Source: Lachnospiraceae bacterium (lineage in GTDB: Bacteria; Bacillota; Clostridia; Lachnospirales; Lachnospiraceae). From it: DNA of 64,000 bases. Below are positions 50,136 to 58,340 of this stretch, one piece after another. A program made the translations under genes and the position numbers. How positions within the stretch are numbered: the stretch's first letter is position 1; each line of letters starts with the position of its first letter. The notes under the pieces were generated by a model. The model was given only the letters and a program-made list of their open reading frames with translations, was not told the DNA's origin and made no database searches. The stretch is taken from positions 1-64,000 of the forward strand of contig JAFWTY010000001.1 of the NCBI GenBank assembly GCA_017518735.1, given 5' to 3'.

Positions 50136-50828
50136 ATGATTTACTCAACAGAAGTCAAGAATATGTGCCCCGTTACCCAGGGTGTACATCATGGCGCTGC
50201 TCCCATCCCCGAAGAGGCAAAATGGGTACAGGCAAAGAAGATTGAGGACATTTCCGGTTATACCCATGGTATCGGCTGGTGCGCACCTCAGCAGGGAGCT
50301 TGCAAGCTTTCCTTAAACGTGAAGGACGGTATCATTCAGGAAGCGCTGGTAGAAACCATCGGCTGCTCCGGTATGACCCATTCCGCAGCAATGGCTGCTG
50401 AAATTCTTCCCGGACTTACCATTTTGGAAGCATTGAATACCGACCTTGTTTGCGATGCAATCAACACCGCAATGAGAGAGTTATTCTTACAGATTGTTTA
50501 CGGCAGAACCCAGTCCGCATTCTCCGAGGACGGTCTCCAGATCGGTGCGGGTCTTGAAGACTTAGGAAAGGGTGCCCGTTCCATGGTTGGTACCACTTAC
50601 GGAACACTTGAAAAAGGACCCAGATATCTGGAACTTACCGATGGATACATCACCGGTATTGCTCTTGATGAGAACGATGAAATCATCGGCTACAAGTACA
50701 TCAACTTTGGTAAGTTCATGGACTTCATGAAGAAAGGCGATGACGCTCAGACCGCTCTTGATAAGGCTTCCGGACAGTATGGCCGTGTAGCAGACGCAGT
50801 AAAAATTGTAGATCCGAGAAAAGAGTAA
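50136..50828 (+). CDS. NifU-like iron-sulfur cluster scaffold
   Basis: A 230-residue protein with a NifU/IscU-like N-terminal domain. Cysteines at the expected spots are Cys12 (NMCPVTQG), GWCAPQQGACKL and ETIGCSGMTHSAAMAAEIL. The last is the usual 'GC..s.Ass' cluster-binding turn. The remaining 100 residues include KGARSMVGTTYGTLEKGPRYLELTDGYI and are not part of classic NifU. The site AAAGGAGG (50123-50130) is excellent and codon use is strongly biased. The next gene is the GGGtGRT protein; the two appear to be a fixed pair in anaerobic Firmicutes, so this scaffold may supply a cluster to that partner. Confidence 0.82.
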   Translation: MIYSTEVKNMCPVTQGVHHGAAPIPEEAKWVQAKKIEDISGYTHGIGWCAPQQGACKLSLNVKDGIIQEALVETIGCSGMTHSAAMAAEILPGLTILEALNTDLVCDAINTAMRELFLQIVYGRTQSAFSEDGLQIGAGLEDLGKGARSMVGTTYGTLEKGPRYLELTDGYITGIALDENDEIIGYKYINFGKFMDFMKKGDDAQTALDKASGQYGRVADAVKIVDPRKE

Positions 50829-50847
50829 GAAAGGGAGGACTAAAAAT

Positions 50848-51867
50848 ATGGCATTATTTGAATCATATGAAAGAAGAGAGCCTCAGATTCTTGCTTGCTT
50901 AAAAGAGTACGGCATCTCTTCCATTGAAGAGTGTAAGGATATCTGCGATGCTGCAGGTATTGATGTGTATCATTTAATCGAGGGCATTCAGCCTATCTGC
51001 TTTGAAAATGCAAAATGGGCATACACCGTTGGTGCTGCCATTGCAATTAAGAAAAATTGCCGCAAGGCTGCTGACGCTGCTGCAGCAATCGGTATCGGAC
51101 TCCAGGCATTCTGCATTCCCGGTTCCGTAGCTGACCGTCGTAAAGTAGGTCTTGGACATGGTAACCTTGGAAAAATGCTTCTGGAAGAAGACACCGAGTG
51201 CTTCGCATTCCTTGCAGGACATGAGTCCTTCGCAGCTGCAGAAGGTGCTATCGGTATCGCAGAGAAGGCTAACAAAGTTCGTCAGAAACCGCTTCGTGTC
51301 ATCCTGAACGGTCTTGGAAAGGACGCTGCACAGATTATTTCCCGTATCAACGGATTTACCTATGTAGAGACCAAGTACAATTACTTCACCGGTGAGGTTG
51401 AGGAAGTATTCAGAAAGTGCTACAGCAAAGATCCCGAGTCACCTCGTGCTAAGGTTAACTGCTACGGTGCAAACGATGTTCAGGAAGGTGTTGCTATCAT
51501 GTGGAAGGAAAACGTTGACGTTTCCATCACCGGTAACTCCACCAACCCGACCAGATTCCAGCATCCCGTTGCAGGTACCTACAAGAAAGAGCGCGTAGAG
51601 GCAGGAAAGAAGTACTTCTCCGTAGCTTCCGGCGGTGGTACCGGACGTACCCTTCACCCGGATAACATGGCTGCAGGTCCTGCTTCCTACGGTATGACCG
51701 ATACCATGGGACGTATGCATTCCGATGCACAGTTCGCAGGTTCTTCATCCGTTCCCGCTCACGTAGAAATGATGGGTCTCATCGGTGCAGGTAACAACCC
51801 GATGGTTGGTATGACCGTTTCTACCGCAGTTTCCATCGAAGAAGCTGCAAAGGCTGGAAAGTTCTAA
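50848..51867 (+). CDS. GGGtGRT family protein
   Basis: A 339-residue protein named after its motif ASGGGTGRT (about residues 265-273). Other blocks are GLGHGNLGKMLLEEDTECFAFLAGHESFAAAEG (about 106-138) and TGNSTNPTRFQHPVAGTYKKE. Several Cys are spread along the chain (CLKEYG, ECKDICDAAG, ICFENAK), without a classic cluster motif. No signal peptide. The family (PF14057) has no established function that I know of. It lies 19 bases after the NifU-like gene, and a terminator follows at 51904. Codon choice (TAC, AAC, ACC, GGT) is like that of gapA and pgk in this window, so it should be an abundant protein. Confidence 0.85.
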   Translation: MALFESYERREPQILACLKEYGISSIEECKDICDAAGIDVYHLIEGIQPICFENAKWAYTVGAAIAIKKNCRKAADAAAAIGIGLQAFCIPGSVADRRKVGLGHGNLGKMLLEEDTECFAFLAGHESFAAAEGAIGIAEKANKVRQKPLRVILNGLGKDAAQIISRINGFTYVETKYNYFTGEVEEVFRKCYSKDPESPRAKVNCYGANDVQEGVAIMWKENVDVSITGNSTNPTRFQHPVAGTYKKERVEAGKKYFSVASGGGTGRTLHPDNMAAGPASYGMTDTMGRMHSDAQFAGSSSVPAHVEMMGLIGAGNNPMVGMTVSTAVSIEEAAKAGKF

Positions 51868-51903
51868 TCTAAAAATGATTTGTTAAGGTTAATTATTAAT
51901 AAG

Positions 51904-51940
51904 AAACACCGGCACGGGGATATCCGTTGCCGGTGTTTTA
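51904..51940 (+). terminator. Terminator after the GGGtGRT gene (twin copy A)
   Basis: An 11-bp stem AAACACCGGCA/TGCCGGTGTTT with a loop of 13 bases containing CGGGGATATCCG, followed by TTAATTT. Nearly the same sequence recurs at 52844. Confidence 0.9.
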
Positions 51941-51957
51941 ATTTCAGCCAATAATGA

Positions 51958-51986
51958 TTGATTTTTCGGTCATGTTCATATATAAT
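51958..51986 (+). promoter_or_regulatory. Sigma-A promoter of the 52026 gene
   Basis: TTGATT (51958-51963), 17-base spacer, TATAAT (51981-51986); 39 bases before the ATG. Confidence 0.75.
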
Positions 51987-52025
51987 TCAAAAGGTTAATT
52001 CAGTATAGGAAAGGGGATAATTGAG

Positions 52026-52778
52026 ATGGATAACGAAAATAAAGAAACGATGACGGAAAACGCTGAAAACACCGAAGCTACCGAAACAAAGGAGAGTACA
52101 AAGAAAAAGGGATTTTTGCCCTGGCTTAATGAGAGCAGACTGGAAACAGTTGTTGCTATTTTTCTTGGTATTACCGCGCTTTTGACGGCATGGGCTACAT
52201 GGATCGGCTCACTTCACGGAGGAAATCAGGCAACCAATTATGCGAAGAGCAACAACCTTTCTGCAGACGGAAACTCTATGTGGAATGAAGCTTCCCAGCA
52301 GTATATGCAGGATATGCTGACCTGGAATGATATTGTGGATACCTTGACGGATATCGAAATTGCCGAAAAAGAAGACAACAGAGTGGAAGCGAATCTCCTT
52401 CAGACAAAATTGGATAACTTGATTTATGACAGTGGTTCCGAAGAGTTTATTGAGGCAGTGGAATGGGCACTTGATCAGCCCGAGTATGTAACACCGTTCG
52501 ATAAGGAAGGCTATGTGGACCACTATTACGAAGAAGCTCAGGCTGTGCTTGATGAATCTTCCGAGGTTCTTGCTCAGGGACAGGAAGACAATGCAAACGG
52601 AGACAGATTCGGATTGGTTACCGTTATTTTCTCTCTTGTTTTATTCCTTCTTGGTATCGTTGGTATATTTAAGAATCTGCCGAATCGAAAACTGGTATTT
52701 ATCATTTCTCTTGTATTCTTGATTGCGGCAACTATTTATATGTTTACAATTCCGCTTCCTTCCGGATTTACCCTGTAA
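52026..52778 (+). CDS. Membrane protein of unknown function with three helices
   Basis: A 250-residue protein. An acidic, Thr/Glu-rich cytoplasmic start (about 1-25) leads into KKKGFLPWLNESRLE and a first membrane helix (about 40-62, ETVVAIFLGITALLTAWATWIG). Then follows an extracellular helical segment (about 65-190) with YAKSNNLSADGNSMWNEASQQYMQDMLTWNDI, and two final helices (about 197-217, 224-243). The layout is like DUF4337-type membrane proteins. No function is known. It is a single gene with its own promoter and terminator. Confidence 0.7.
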   Translation: MDNENKETMTENAENTEATETKESTKKKGFLPWLNESRLETVVAIFLGITALLTAWATWIGSLHGGNQATNYAKSNNLSADGNSMWNEASQQYMQDMLTWNDIVDTLTDIEIAEKEDNRVEANLLQTKLDNLIYDSGSEEFIEAVEWALDQPEYVTPFDKEGYVDHYYEEAQAVLDESSEVLAQGQEDNANGDRFGLVTVIFSLVLFLLGIVGIFKNLPNRKLVFIISLVFLIAATIYMFTIPLPSGFTL

Positions 52779-52843
52779 GGGCGGAAGAGTAAAATCTTAT
52801 TAAATTCGATATTTGATTTGTTGAGACTTAAACTTATAAGAAG

Positions 52844-52878
52844 CACCGGCACGGAGAGATCCGTCGCCGGTGTTTTTT
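52844..52878 (+). terminator. Terminator of the 52026 gene (twin copy B)
   Basis: CACCGGC/GCCGGTG stem with a loop containing ACGGAGAGATCCGTC and TTTTTT after it. It is a close copy of the terminator at 51904, with about six differences over 40 bases. Confidence 0.88.
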
Positions 52879-53017
52879 AATGAAATGATAGACGAATAAT
52901 GAATAAGGAATGAACAATGAATGAAATGATGTGGAATGCGATTGAATAAAACACGGCTTAAAATATAATGGTAAATATAGGGAAGTATTTTTAGCTCTTT
53001 GTCAGGGTGTGTATTAG

Positions 53018-53564
53018 CTGAGCGACAGTACCGGTCGGAATTCGCTTGATAAGTTTCGTAAGCGCCTTCAGAATATTCCCATGATTACCATTTCCGGTGA
53101 TTCACCGGATATTCCCAATATTCGTTATGACAATAAAAACGGTATTACACGCGGTGTTTATCATATGGTTCGAAACCAACGCTGTCGTAAAATCGCCATG
53201 GTGGGCGGCCCGGAGGATAATCCGGATACCAGAGAAAGAGTAGAGGCTTAACAACCGAAGGGGATTTTTATCGGAAGTTGAGAATCTGTTCTGTGATGTA
53301 AGCAGAAAAGAAGAGGAGCAGCCGAAATATGTTCTGGTCGGATATGCGGACGTGGACGGACTGAAAGGTGTGAACGATGCTTTCGGACATGACGAAGGGG
53401 ACACCCTGATTGTATCCTGTGCCAGAGCATTGAAGACTGCTATGGGCGACAGAGGCGTCATCGGAAGAATGGGCGGCGATGAGTTTGCGGTTGTATTTTT
53501 TGCGGATGACGAAGAAGAGGCGATTTTATCGAAAACGTCAAAAAGACAGAAGAATGATTTATGA
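53018..53564 (+). pseudogene. Decayed substrate-binding domain/GGDEF diguanylate cyclase gene
   Basis: Two pieces in different frames. At 53018-53251 a LacI/periplasmic-binding-like segment is seen (NIPMITISGDSPDIPNIRYD, NGITRGVYHMVRNQ, KIAMVGGPEDNPDTRERVE). After a stop the frame from about 53262 to 53564 holds part of a GGDEF domain (VLVGYADVDGLKGVNDAFGH, RMGGDEFAVVF), cut short after the GGDEF strand. Lachnospiraceae have intact proteins with this order (binding domain, then GGDEF), so this is a remnant with deletions at both ends and in the middle. The c-di-GMP active site GGDEF itself is intact but the domain lacks its C-terminal third. Confidence 0.78.
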
Positions 53565-53570
53565 AACATA

Positions 53571-53597
53571 AAACTCCGGAATGGTCCGGAGTTTTAT
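53571..53597. terminator. Bidirectional terminator
   Basis: AAACTCCGGA/TCCGGAGTTT stem (10 bp), loop ATGG, with T-runs possible on both strands. It ends the decayed GGDEF gene on + and the remnant described next on -. Confidence 0.85.
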
Positions 53598-53820
53598 TAT
53601 TTACTTTTGAAGGGTTCTTTGTTAGAATAATTTCATCGGATATTCATCCGGTTCTAATTCATCGGGCAGATCGCCCGTAAATTCCTAATTCCAAAATATA
53701 CAAAAGATCGGAGGGATGCCTTTGAGGGTGGTTTATTGGACAGTATAAGGCGTATTTTTATATTGTCGACGGAAAAAATAGAGTAATTATAAATGTTTCA
53801 CGCTTTTTGAGCAAAAACTA
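53598..53820. other. Gap before recA with a short - strand coding tail
   Basis: On the - strand 53684-53622 reads EFTGDLPDELEPDEYPMKLF then stop, directly before the terminator at 53571. It has no start and looks like the last 20 residues of a lost gene. On + there is a GGAGGG-like site at 53711 followed only by a 10-codon frame. Nothing else is recognised. Confidence 0.35.
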
Positions 53821-53869
53821 TTGACAAATACGAACATTTGTTTTATTGTATAAAACAGAACGAATGTTC
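53821..53869 (+). promoter_or_regulatory. recA promoter with two LexA boxes
   Basis: TTGACA (53821-53826) and TATTGT (53844-53849) are 17 bases apart. Box 1, GAACATTTGTTT (53832-53843), fills the spacer; box 2, GAACGAATGTTC (53858-53869), lies over the expected start of transcription. Both fit the Firmicutes LexA consensus GAAC-N4-GTTC, box 2 perfectly. This predicts SOS control of recA-recX. Confidence 0.85.
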
Positions 53870-53891
53870 ACACAGAAGGAGATTAATAATT

Positions 53892-54983
53892 ATGGAAAGA
53901 GAAGAAAAATTAAAAGCATTGGACGCAGCACTTTCTCAGATTGAAAGACAGTTTGGAAAGGGTGCGGTAATGAAACTCGGGGATCCGGCATCTACCATGA
54001 ATGTGGAGACCATTCCCACAGGTTCCTTAAGTCTGGACATTGCGTTAGGCCTTGGCGGTATTCCGAAAGGAAGAATCGTAGAGATTTTTGGACCGGAATC
54101 TTCCGGTAAAACAACGGTTACTTTACATATGATCGCTGAAGTGCAGAAGCGCGGCGGTATTGCAGGATTTATCGATGCGGAACATGCGCTTGATCCCGCT
54201 TATGCGAAAGCAATCGGCGTAGATGTGGATAATATGTATATTTCCCAGCCGGATAACGGCGAGCAGGCTCTTGAAATCACGGAGACCATGGTTCGTTCCG
54301 GTGCGATTGATATAGTTGTTGTTGACTCTGTAGCAGCGTTGGTTCCCAAGGCTGAGTTGGAAGGTGATATGGGTGATTCTCATGTAGGCCTTCAGGCAAG
54401 ATTGATGTCCCAGGCTCTCAGAAAACTGACCGGTGCCATCGGAAGAAGCAATTGTACGGTTGTTTTCATCAACCAGCTTCGTGAAAAAGTCGGCGTATTC
54501 TACGGAAATCCGCAGGTTACTACCGGTGGTAATGCGTTGAAATTCTACAGTTCCGTACGTATGGAAATTCGTCGTGTGGAGCAACTTAAGGCAGGCGGAG
54601 ACATCATCGGTAACAGAACCCGTGCAAAAATCGTTAAGAATAAGATTGCACCTCCGTTCAAAGAGGCAGAATTTGATATCATGTTCGGTGAAGGCATTTC
54701 CTTTGAAGGAGACGTTCTTGACCTTGCGGCTGATATCGGCGTAATCCAAAAGAGCGGTGCCTGGTATGCATATGAAGGAAATAAGATCGGACAGGGAAGA
54801 GACAATGCAAAGACCTATCTGAAAGAGAATCCTGATGTTTGCAGACTGGTAGAGCAGAAAGTAAGAGAGCATTACGGACTTTTGGGAACGGCTTCCGAGA
54901 CCGATTCCAAGGAAGGAACCGAAGAAAAGAAGCCTGTAAGCCGCAAGAAGGGTACGATTGCTGATGCTGCGGAAGTGGGTTAA
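53892..54983 (+). CDS. recA: Recombinase RecA
   Basis: A 363-residue RecA. Walker [10 protein letters not shown], the [10 protein letters not shown] segment, [13 protein letters not shown] (Walker B), loop L1 around [19 protein letters not shown], and [22 protein letters not shown] (L2) are complete, followed by a Lys/Glu-rich tail. ATG 53892 is chosen because AAGGAG lies at 53876-53881 and the family starts there; the longer frame from 53838 would cover the LexA box. RecX follows after 3 bases. Confidence 0.97.
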   Translation: MEREEKLKALDAALSQIERQFGKGAVMKLGDPASTMNVETIPTGSLSLDIALGLGGIPKGRIVEIFGPESSGKTTVTLHMIAEVQKRGGIAGFIDAEHALDPAYAKAIGVDVDNMYISQPDNGEQALEITETMVRSGAIDIVVVDSVAALVPKAELEGDMGDSHVGLQARLMSQALRKLTGAIGRSNCTVVFINQLREKVGVFYGNPQVTTGGNALKFYSSVRMEIRRVEQLKAGGDIIGNRTRAKIVKNKIAPPFKEAEFDIMFGEGISFEGDVLDLAADIGVIQKSGAWYAYEGNKIGQGRDNAKTYLKENPDVCRLVEQKVREHYGLLGTASETDSKEGTEEKKPVSRKKGTIADAAEVG

Positions 54984-54986
54984 CAA

Positions 54987-55604
54987 ATGATAGTTACAAA
55001 GATTACGGAAAAGAATAAGAAAAAACTGACTGTAAGTCTTGAAAACGGTGTCGCCTTTGTTTTATACAAAGGCGATTTCCGTAATTACCATATTGCGGAA
55101 AACGAAAATCTCCCAGAGAAAGAATTTGAAGAGATAATGGGTGAATTATTGCCGAAAAGAGCCTTGGATCGCTCCTATAAGCTTTTGATGAGCAAGGATT
55201 ATACCGAAAAACAGATTCGGGAGAAATTGAATGCAGACGGTTATCCGGAGAATATCATTGAAAACACGGTCACCAAATTGAAAGAGCAGAAATACCTGAA
55301 TGATTCCAGATATACCGAAAATTTCATCTTCTGGAAGGCAAAAAGCAAGAGTAAAAGACGTTTGATGACGGATCTAAGGGCTAAAGGAATCGGTTCCGGG
55401 GATGCGGAAGAGATTTATAACAAACTTCTGGCTCGGAATGATATTGATTCCGAGGAGGATGTGGCGAAGGAATTTTTGCAAAAGAAAGGATTTGATGCAA
55501 AAAATGCTACATTTGAGGAGAAGGAAAAGATGAAACAGACATTGCTTCGGAAAGGGTATTCTTTTGATACGGTTTTTCATCTTCTGGGACGCGGGGAATG
55601 GTAG
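54987..55604 (+). CDS. recX: RecA regulator RecX
   Basis: A 205-residue regulator of RecA filaments. It is made of RecX three-helix repeats: RALDRSYKLLMSKDYTEKQIREKLNADGYPENIIENTVTKLKEQKYLND and FAWKAKSKSKRRLMTDLRAKGI-like segments (written FIFWKAKSKSKRRLMTDL here). The N-terminal 55 residues are beta-rich, as usual in Firmicutes RecX. It starts 3 bases after recA and shares its SOS promoter. Confidence 0.9.
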   Translation: MIVTKITEKNKKKLTVSLENGVAFVLYKGDFRNYHIAENENLPEKEFEEIMGELLPKRALDRSYKLLMSKDYTEKQIREKLNADGYPENIIENTVTKLKEQKYLNDSRYTENFIFWKAKSKSKRRLMTDLRAKGIGSGDAEEIYNKLLARNDIDSEEDVAKEFLQKKGFDAKNATFEEKEKMKQTLLRKGYSFDTVFHLLGRGEW

Positions 55605-55633
55605 AGGATAAGCCTTTCGGGGGAGTTTTTTGC

Positions 55634-55662
55634 TTGACATAACTTTTGCCTTTGTATAAAAT
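55634..55662 (+). promoter_or_regulatory. Sigma-A promoter of rny
   Basis: TTGACA (55634-55639), 17-base spacer, TAAAAT (55657-55662). An 85-base AT-rich leader runs to the ATG, which has AAGGAGGTG at 55731-55739. Confidence 0.75.
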
Positions 55663-55747
55663 ATAAATGTTGTAGTATAGATAATTAGGGCATTATGTCC
55701 AAATTAATACTTGTTCTATGAAAATTAAATAAGGAGGTGCTCCTGCA

Positions 55748-57316
55748 ATGGGCAATATCAGTATCCCTTTATATTTGCTGATCATTATCATTGTAGCTGC
55801 AATTCTCATCTCCGCATTGATTGCTTCTCTTATTACCCGTTCTCTTTATAAGAAGAGCGTGGAAAAGAAGATTGGCAATGCAGAAGATAAGGCAAGAGAA
55901 ATTCTCGATGAAGCCTTAAAAACTGCAGAAGCCAAGAAGAGAGAAGGTCTTTTGGAAGTCAAAGAGGAATCTATCCGGGCCAAGAACGAACTGGATAAAG
56001 AAATCAAGGACAGAAGAGCGGAGGCTCAGCGTTTTGAACGAAGAGTTCAGCAGAAAGAAGAAAGTGTTGAAAAGAAACTGGATGCTTTGGAGAAGCGTGA
56101 GCAGAGTTTGACGGCGAAAGAAGAAGATCTTGCAAAGAAGAAAGAGGTAATTTCCAAGTTAAACGAACAAAGATTGCAGGAACTGGAGCGTATTTCCGGT
56201 TTAACCTCTGAACAAGCAAAAGATTATCTGTTAAAAATTGTTGAAGACGATGTGAAACATGAAACCGCCGTTCTCATTAAGGAAATGGAGAACAAGGCAA
56301 AGGAAGAAGCAGACAAGAAGGCAAAGGAATATGTAGTAGGCGCTATTCAGAAATGTGCTGCAGACCATGTATCCGAAGCAAGTATCTCTGTCGTGCAGCT
56401 TCCGGGAGATGAGATGAAGGGCAGAATCATCGGTCGTGAGGGTCGAAACATTAAGACTCTTGAGACGATGACAGGTGTGGAACTCATTATTGATGATACT
56501 CCTGAAGCAGTCGTGCTGTCCGGATTTGATCCGATCAGAAGAGAAGTGGCAAGAATTGCCCTTGAACGTCTGATTGTCGACGGAAGAATCCATCCCGCAA
56601 GGATTGAGGAATCTGTTGAAAAGGCAAGGAAAGAAGTGGAAAATGTCATGAAGGAAGAAGGCGAGAATGCCTGCCTTGATGTCGGAGTACACGGAATTCA
56701 TCCTGAACTGGTAAGACTTCTCGGAAAGATGAAGTTCCGTTCCAGTTATGGCCAGAATGCGCTGAAGCATTCCGTGGAAGTGGCTCAGCTTTCCGGACTT
56801 TTAGCTGCTGAACTTGGCCTGGATGTCAGACTTGCTAAGCGTGCAGGACTTTTACATGATATTGGTAAAGCAGTTGACCATGAAATGGAAGGTTCACACG
56901 TACAGCTCGGTGCCGAGCTCTGCAGAAAGTACAAAGAGTCTGCAACTGTTATCAATGCCGTGGAATCTCACCATGGCGATGTAGAAGCAACATCTTTGAT
57001 TTCCTGTATTGTACAGGCTGCTGATGCAATCAGTGCCGCAAGACCGGGTGCAAGAAGAGAAACTCTTGAAACTTATACAACACGTCTCAAACAATTAGAA
57101 GATATCGCCAATAATTACAAAGGCGTTGAAAAATCATTTGCTATTCAGGCAGGTCGTGAAATTCGCGTAATGGTAGTTCCTGAACAGATCACCGACGATG
57201 ATATGGTATTGCTGGCAAGGGATATTTCCAAGCAGATTGAGGATGAATTGGAATATCCTGGTCAGATTAAAGTAAGTGTGATCAGAGAATCCCGCGTTGT
57301 GGATTACGCAAAGTAA
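55748..57316 (+). CDS. rny: Ribonuclease Y
   Basis: A 522-residue membrane-bound endoribonuclease that starts mRNA decay in Firmicutes. One N-terminal helix (about 6-30), a long coiled coil (about 35-190), a KH domain with [31 protein letters not shown], and an HD domain with [12 protein letters not shown] are in the normal order, ending in the conserved [16 protein letters not shown]. Length is typical (about 520). A terminator at 57324 follows. Confidence 0.96.
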   Translation: MGNISIPLYLLIIIIVAAILISALIASLITRSLYKKSVEKKIGNAEDKAREILDEALKTAEAKKREGLLEVKEESIRAKNELDKEIKDRRAEAQRFERRVQQKEESVEKKLDALEKREQSLTAKEEDLAKKKEVISKLNEQRLQELERISGLTSEQAKDYLLKIVEDDVKHETAVLIKEMENKAKEEADKKAKEYVVGAIQKCAADHVSEASISVVQLPGDEMKGRIIGREGRNIKTLETMTGVELIIDDTPEAVVLSGFDPIRREVARIALERLIVDGRIHPARIEESVEKARKEVENVMKEEGENACLDVGVHGIHPELVRLLGKMKFRSSYGQNALKHSVEVAQLSGLLAAELGLDVRLAKRAGLLHDIGKAVDHEMEGSHVQLGAELCRKYKESATVINAVESHHGDVEATSLISCIVQAADAISAARPGARRETLETYTTRLKQLEDIANNYKGVEKSFAIQAGREIRVMVVPEQITDDDMVLLARDISKQIEDELEYPGQIKVSVIRESRVVDYAK

Positions 57317-57323
57317 GATTAAG

Positions 57324-57352
57324 CCGGTGGCGGATAACGCCGCCGGTTTTTT
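57324..57352 (+). terminator. Rho-independent terminator after rny
   Basis: A 9-bp GC-rich stem CCGGTGGCG/CGCCGCCGG (one G-U pair), loop GATAA, then TTTTTT. Confidence 0.92.
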
Positions 57353-57374
57353 ATGCGCAGGGCGATTTGTTTGG

Positions 57375-57402
57375 TTGATTTGAATAGAAAGTGGCTTATA
57401 AT
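57375..57402 (+). promoter_or_regulatory. Sigma-A promoter of the NUDIX gene
   Basis: TTGATT (57375-57380), 16-base spacer, TATAAT (57397-57402); 32 bases before the ATG at 57434. Confidence 0.7.
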
Positions 57403-57433
57403 ACAATTTATATAATTGATAGGAGAATACTGT

Positions 57434-57979
57434 ATGAAACCGTTTGAAAGATTGGACAGAAGGCTTGTGGCACACGGTCATATTATGGATTATTACGAGG
57501 ATACCATTGCGGTTCCGAACGGAAATATAGCTCATTGGGACTTTATCAAACACAAAGGAGCGGCTGCGGTTATTCCGGTCCTTCCGGACGGAAGAATCCT
57601 GATGGTGAGACAATATCGAAACGCGCTGGATCGTGAAACAATAGAGATTCCGGCGGGAGGCTTAAATGAGAATGAAGATCCTTATGATTGTGCCATGAGG
57701 GAGTTAACGGAAGAGACCGGTTACAGTGTGGATCAGATGGAGTTTTTGATCTCTGTTTGTACGACGGTTGCTTTTTGCAATGAAAAGATTCCGATCTATG
57801 TGGCATTTATTGACGGAAAACAGGGAGAACAGCATTTGGACGAAGATGAGTATATTAAAGTGGAACCTTATGCGCTCGACGACCTCTGCGACTTGATCTA
57901 TTCCGGACAGTTGAATGATTCCAAAACGGTTGCGGCAATAATGGCGTATAAGAATAAGTATGAGATTAATGAAGATTGA
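57434..57979 (+). CDS. NUDIX hydrolase, ADP-ribose pyrophosphatase type
   Basis: A 181-residue NUDIX protein. The NUDIX box (G-x5-E-x7-REUxEExGU) is met by GGLNENEDPYDCAMRELTEETGY with Arg89, Glu90, Glu93, Glu94. The N-terminal strands (VAVPNG-like TIAVPNG, HKGAAAVIPVL) and the loop VRQYRNALDRETIEIPAGG are typical for ADP-ribose pyrophosphatase (NudF). It splits ADP-ribose to AMP and ribose-5-phosphate. ATG 57434 is preceded by TAGGAG at 8 bases; TTG 57416 is less likely. Confidence 0.9.
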   Translation: MKPFERLDRRLVAHGHIMDYYEDTIAVPNGNIAHWDFIKHKGAAAVIPVLPDGRILMVRQYRNALDRETIEIPAGGLNENEDPYDCAMRELTEETGYSVDQMEFLISVCTTVAFCNEKIPIYVAFIDGKQGEQHLDEDEYIKVEPYALDDLCDLIYSGQLNDSKTVAAIMAYKNKYEINED

Positions 57980-58111
57980 TAAATAATACCGGATTACATA
58001 TATTGACCGATGACTTTTATAGTCAATGATAATCGGGCGCTTTTTGAATCAAAAATCAAAAATATGGTTGTCATAATTGCGTTATAAATTTAATAATTAT
58101 GTAAAATTATT

Positions 58112-58144
58112 TAACGGCAGATAAATATTTTCTGCCGTTATTTT
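58112..58144 (+). terminator. Terminator between the NUDIX gene and xerD
   Basis: A 10-bp perfect stem TAACGGCAGA/TCTGCCGTTA with a 9-base loop followed by TTTTG. It lies 133 bases after the NUDIX stop. The rest of 57980-58247 is AT-rich and shows no gene. Confidence 0.75.
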
Positions 58145-58208
58145 GTACAAAAATATCAAGATATAGTAGGGCAGTGAAAAGAAAACCGATATGTAGTAAA
58201 TGCCTTGA

Positions 58209-58231
58209 TTTTACTGAAAAAAACAGTAAAA
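58209..58231. repeat. Hairpin TTTTACTG/CAGTAAAA just upstream of the xerD promoter
   Basis: A perfect 8-bp inverted repeat with a 7-base A-only loop, 17 bases before the -35 of xerD. It is not followed by a T-run, so it is more likely a regulatory or accidental structure than a terminator. Confidence 0.4.
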
Positions 58232-58247
58232 AAAATGAAATATTTCG

Positions 58248-58276
58248 TTGATTTTCCTAGGATTTCTGTCTATAAT
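58248..58276 (+). promoter_or_regulatory. Sigma-A promoter of xerD
   Basis: TTGATT (58248-58253), 17-base spacer, TATAAT (58271-58276), 64 bases before the ATG at 58341. Confidence 0.72.
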
Positions 58277-58340
58277 GAAACTTGCACGGTCAATGATTTA
58301 CATAATACTTTGACCAAACGGTCTACAAAGATCGGCAGTT

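Noticed and set aside
53102-53569. 155-codon - strand frame
   Set aside because: Opposite the decayed binding-domain/GGDEF gene, which is recognisable on the + strand; the - frame is a shadow.
54123-54986. 287-codon open frame on the - strand opposite recA
   Set aside because: recA is certain on the + strand; the - frame has no recognisable motif.
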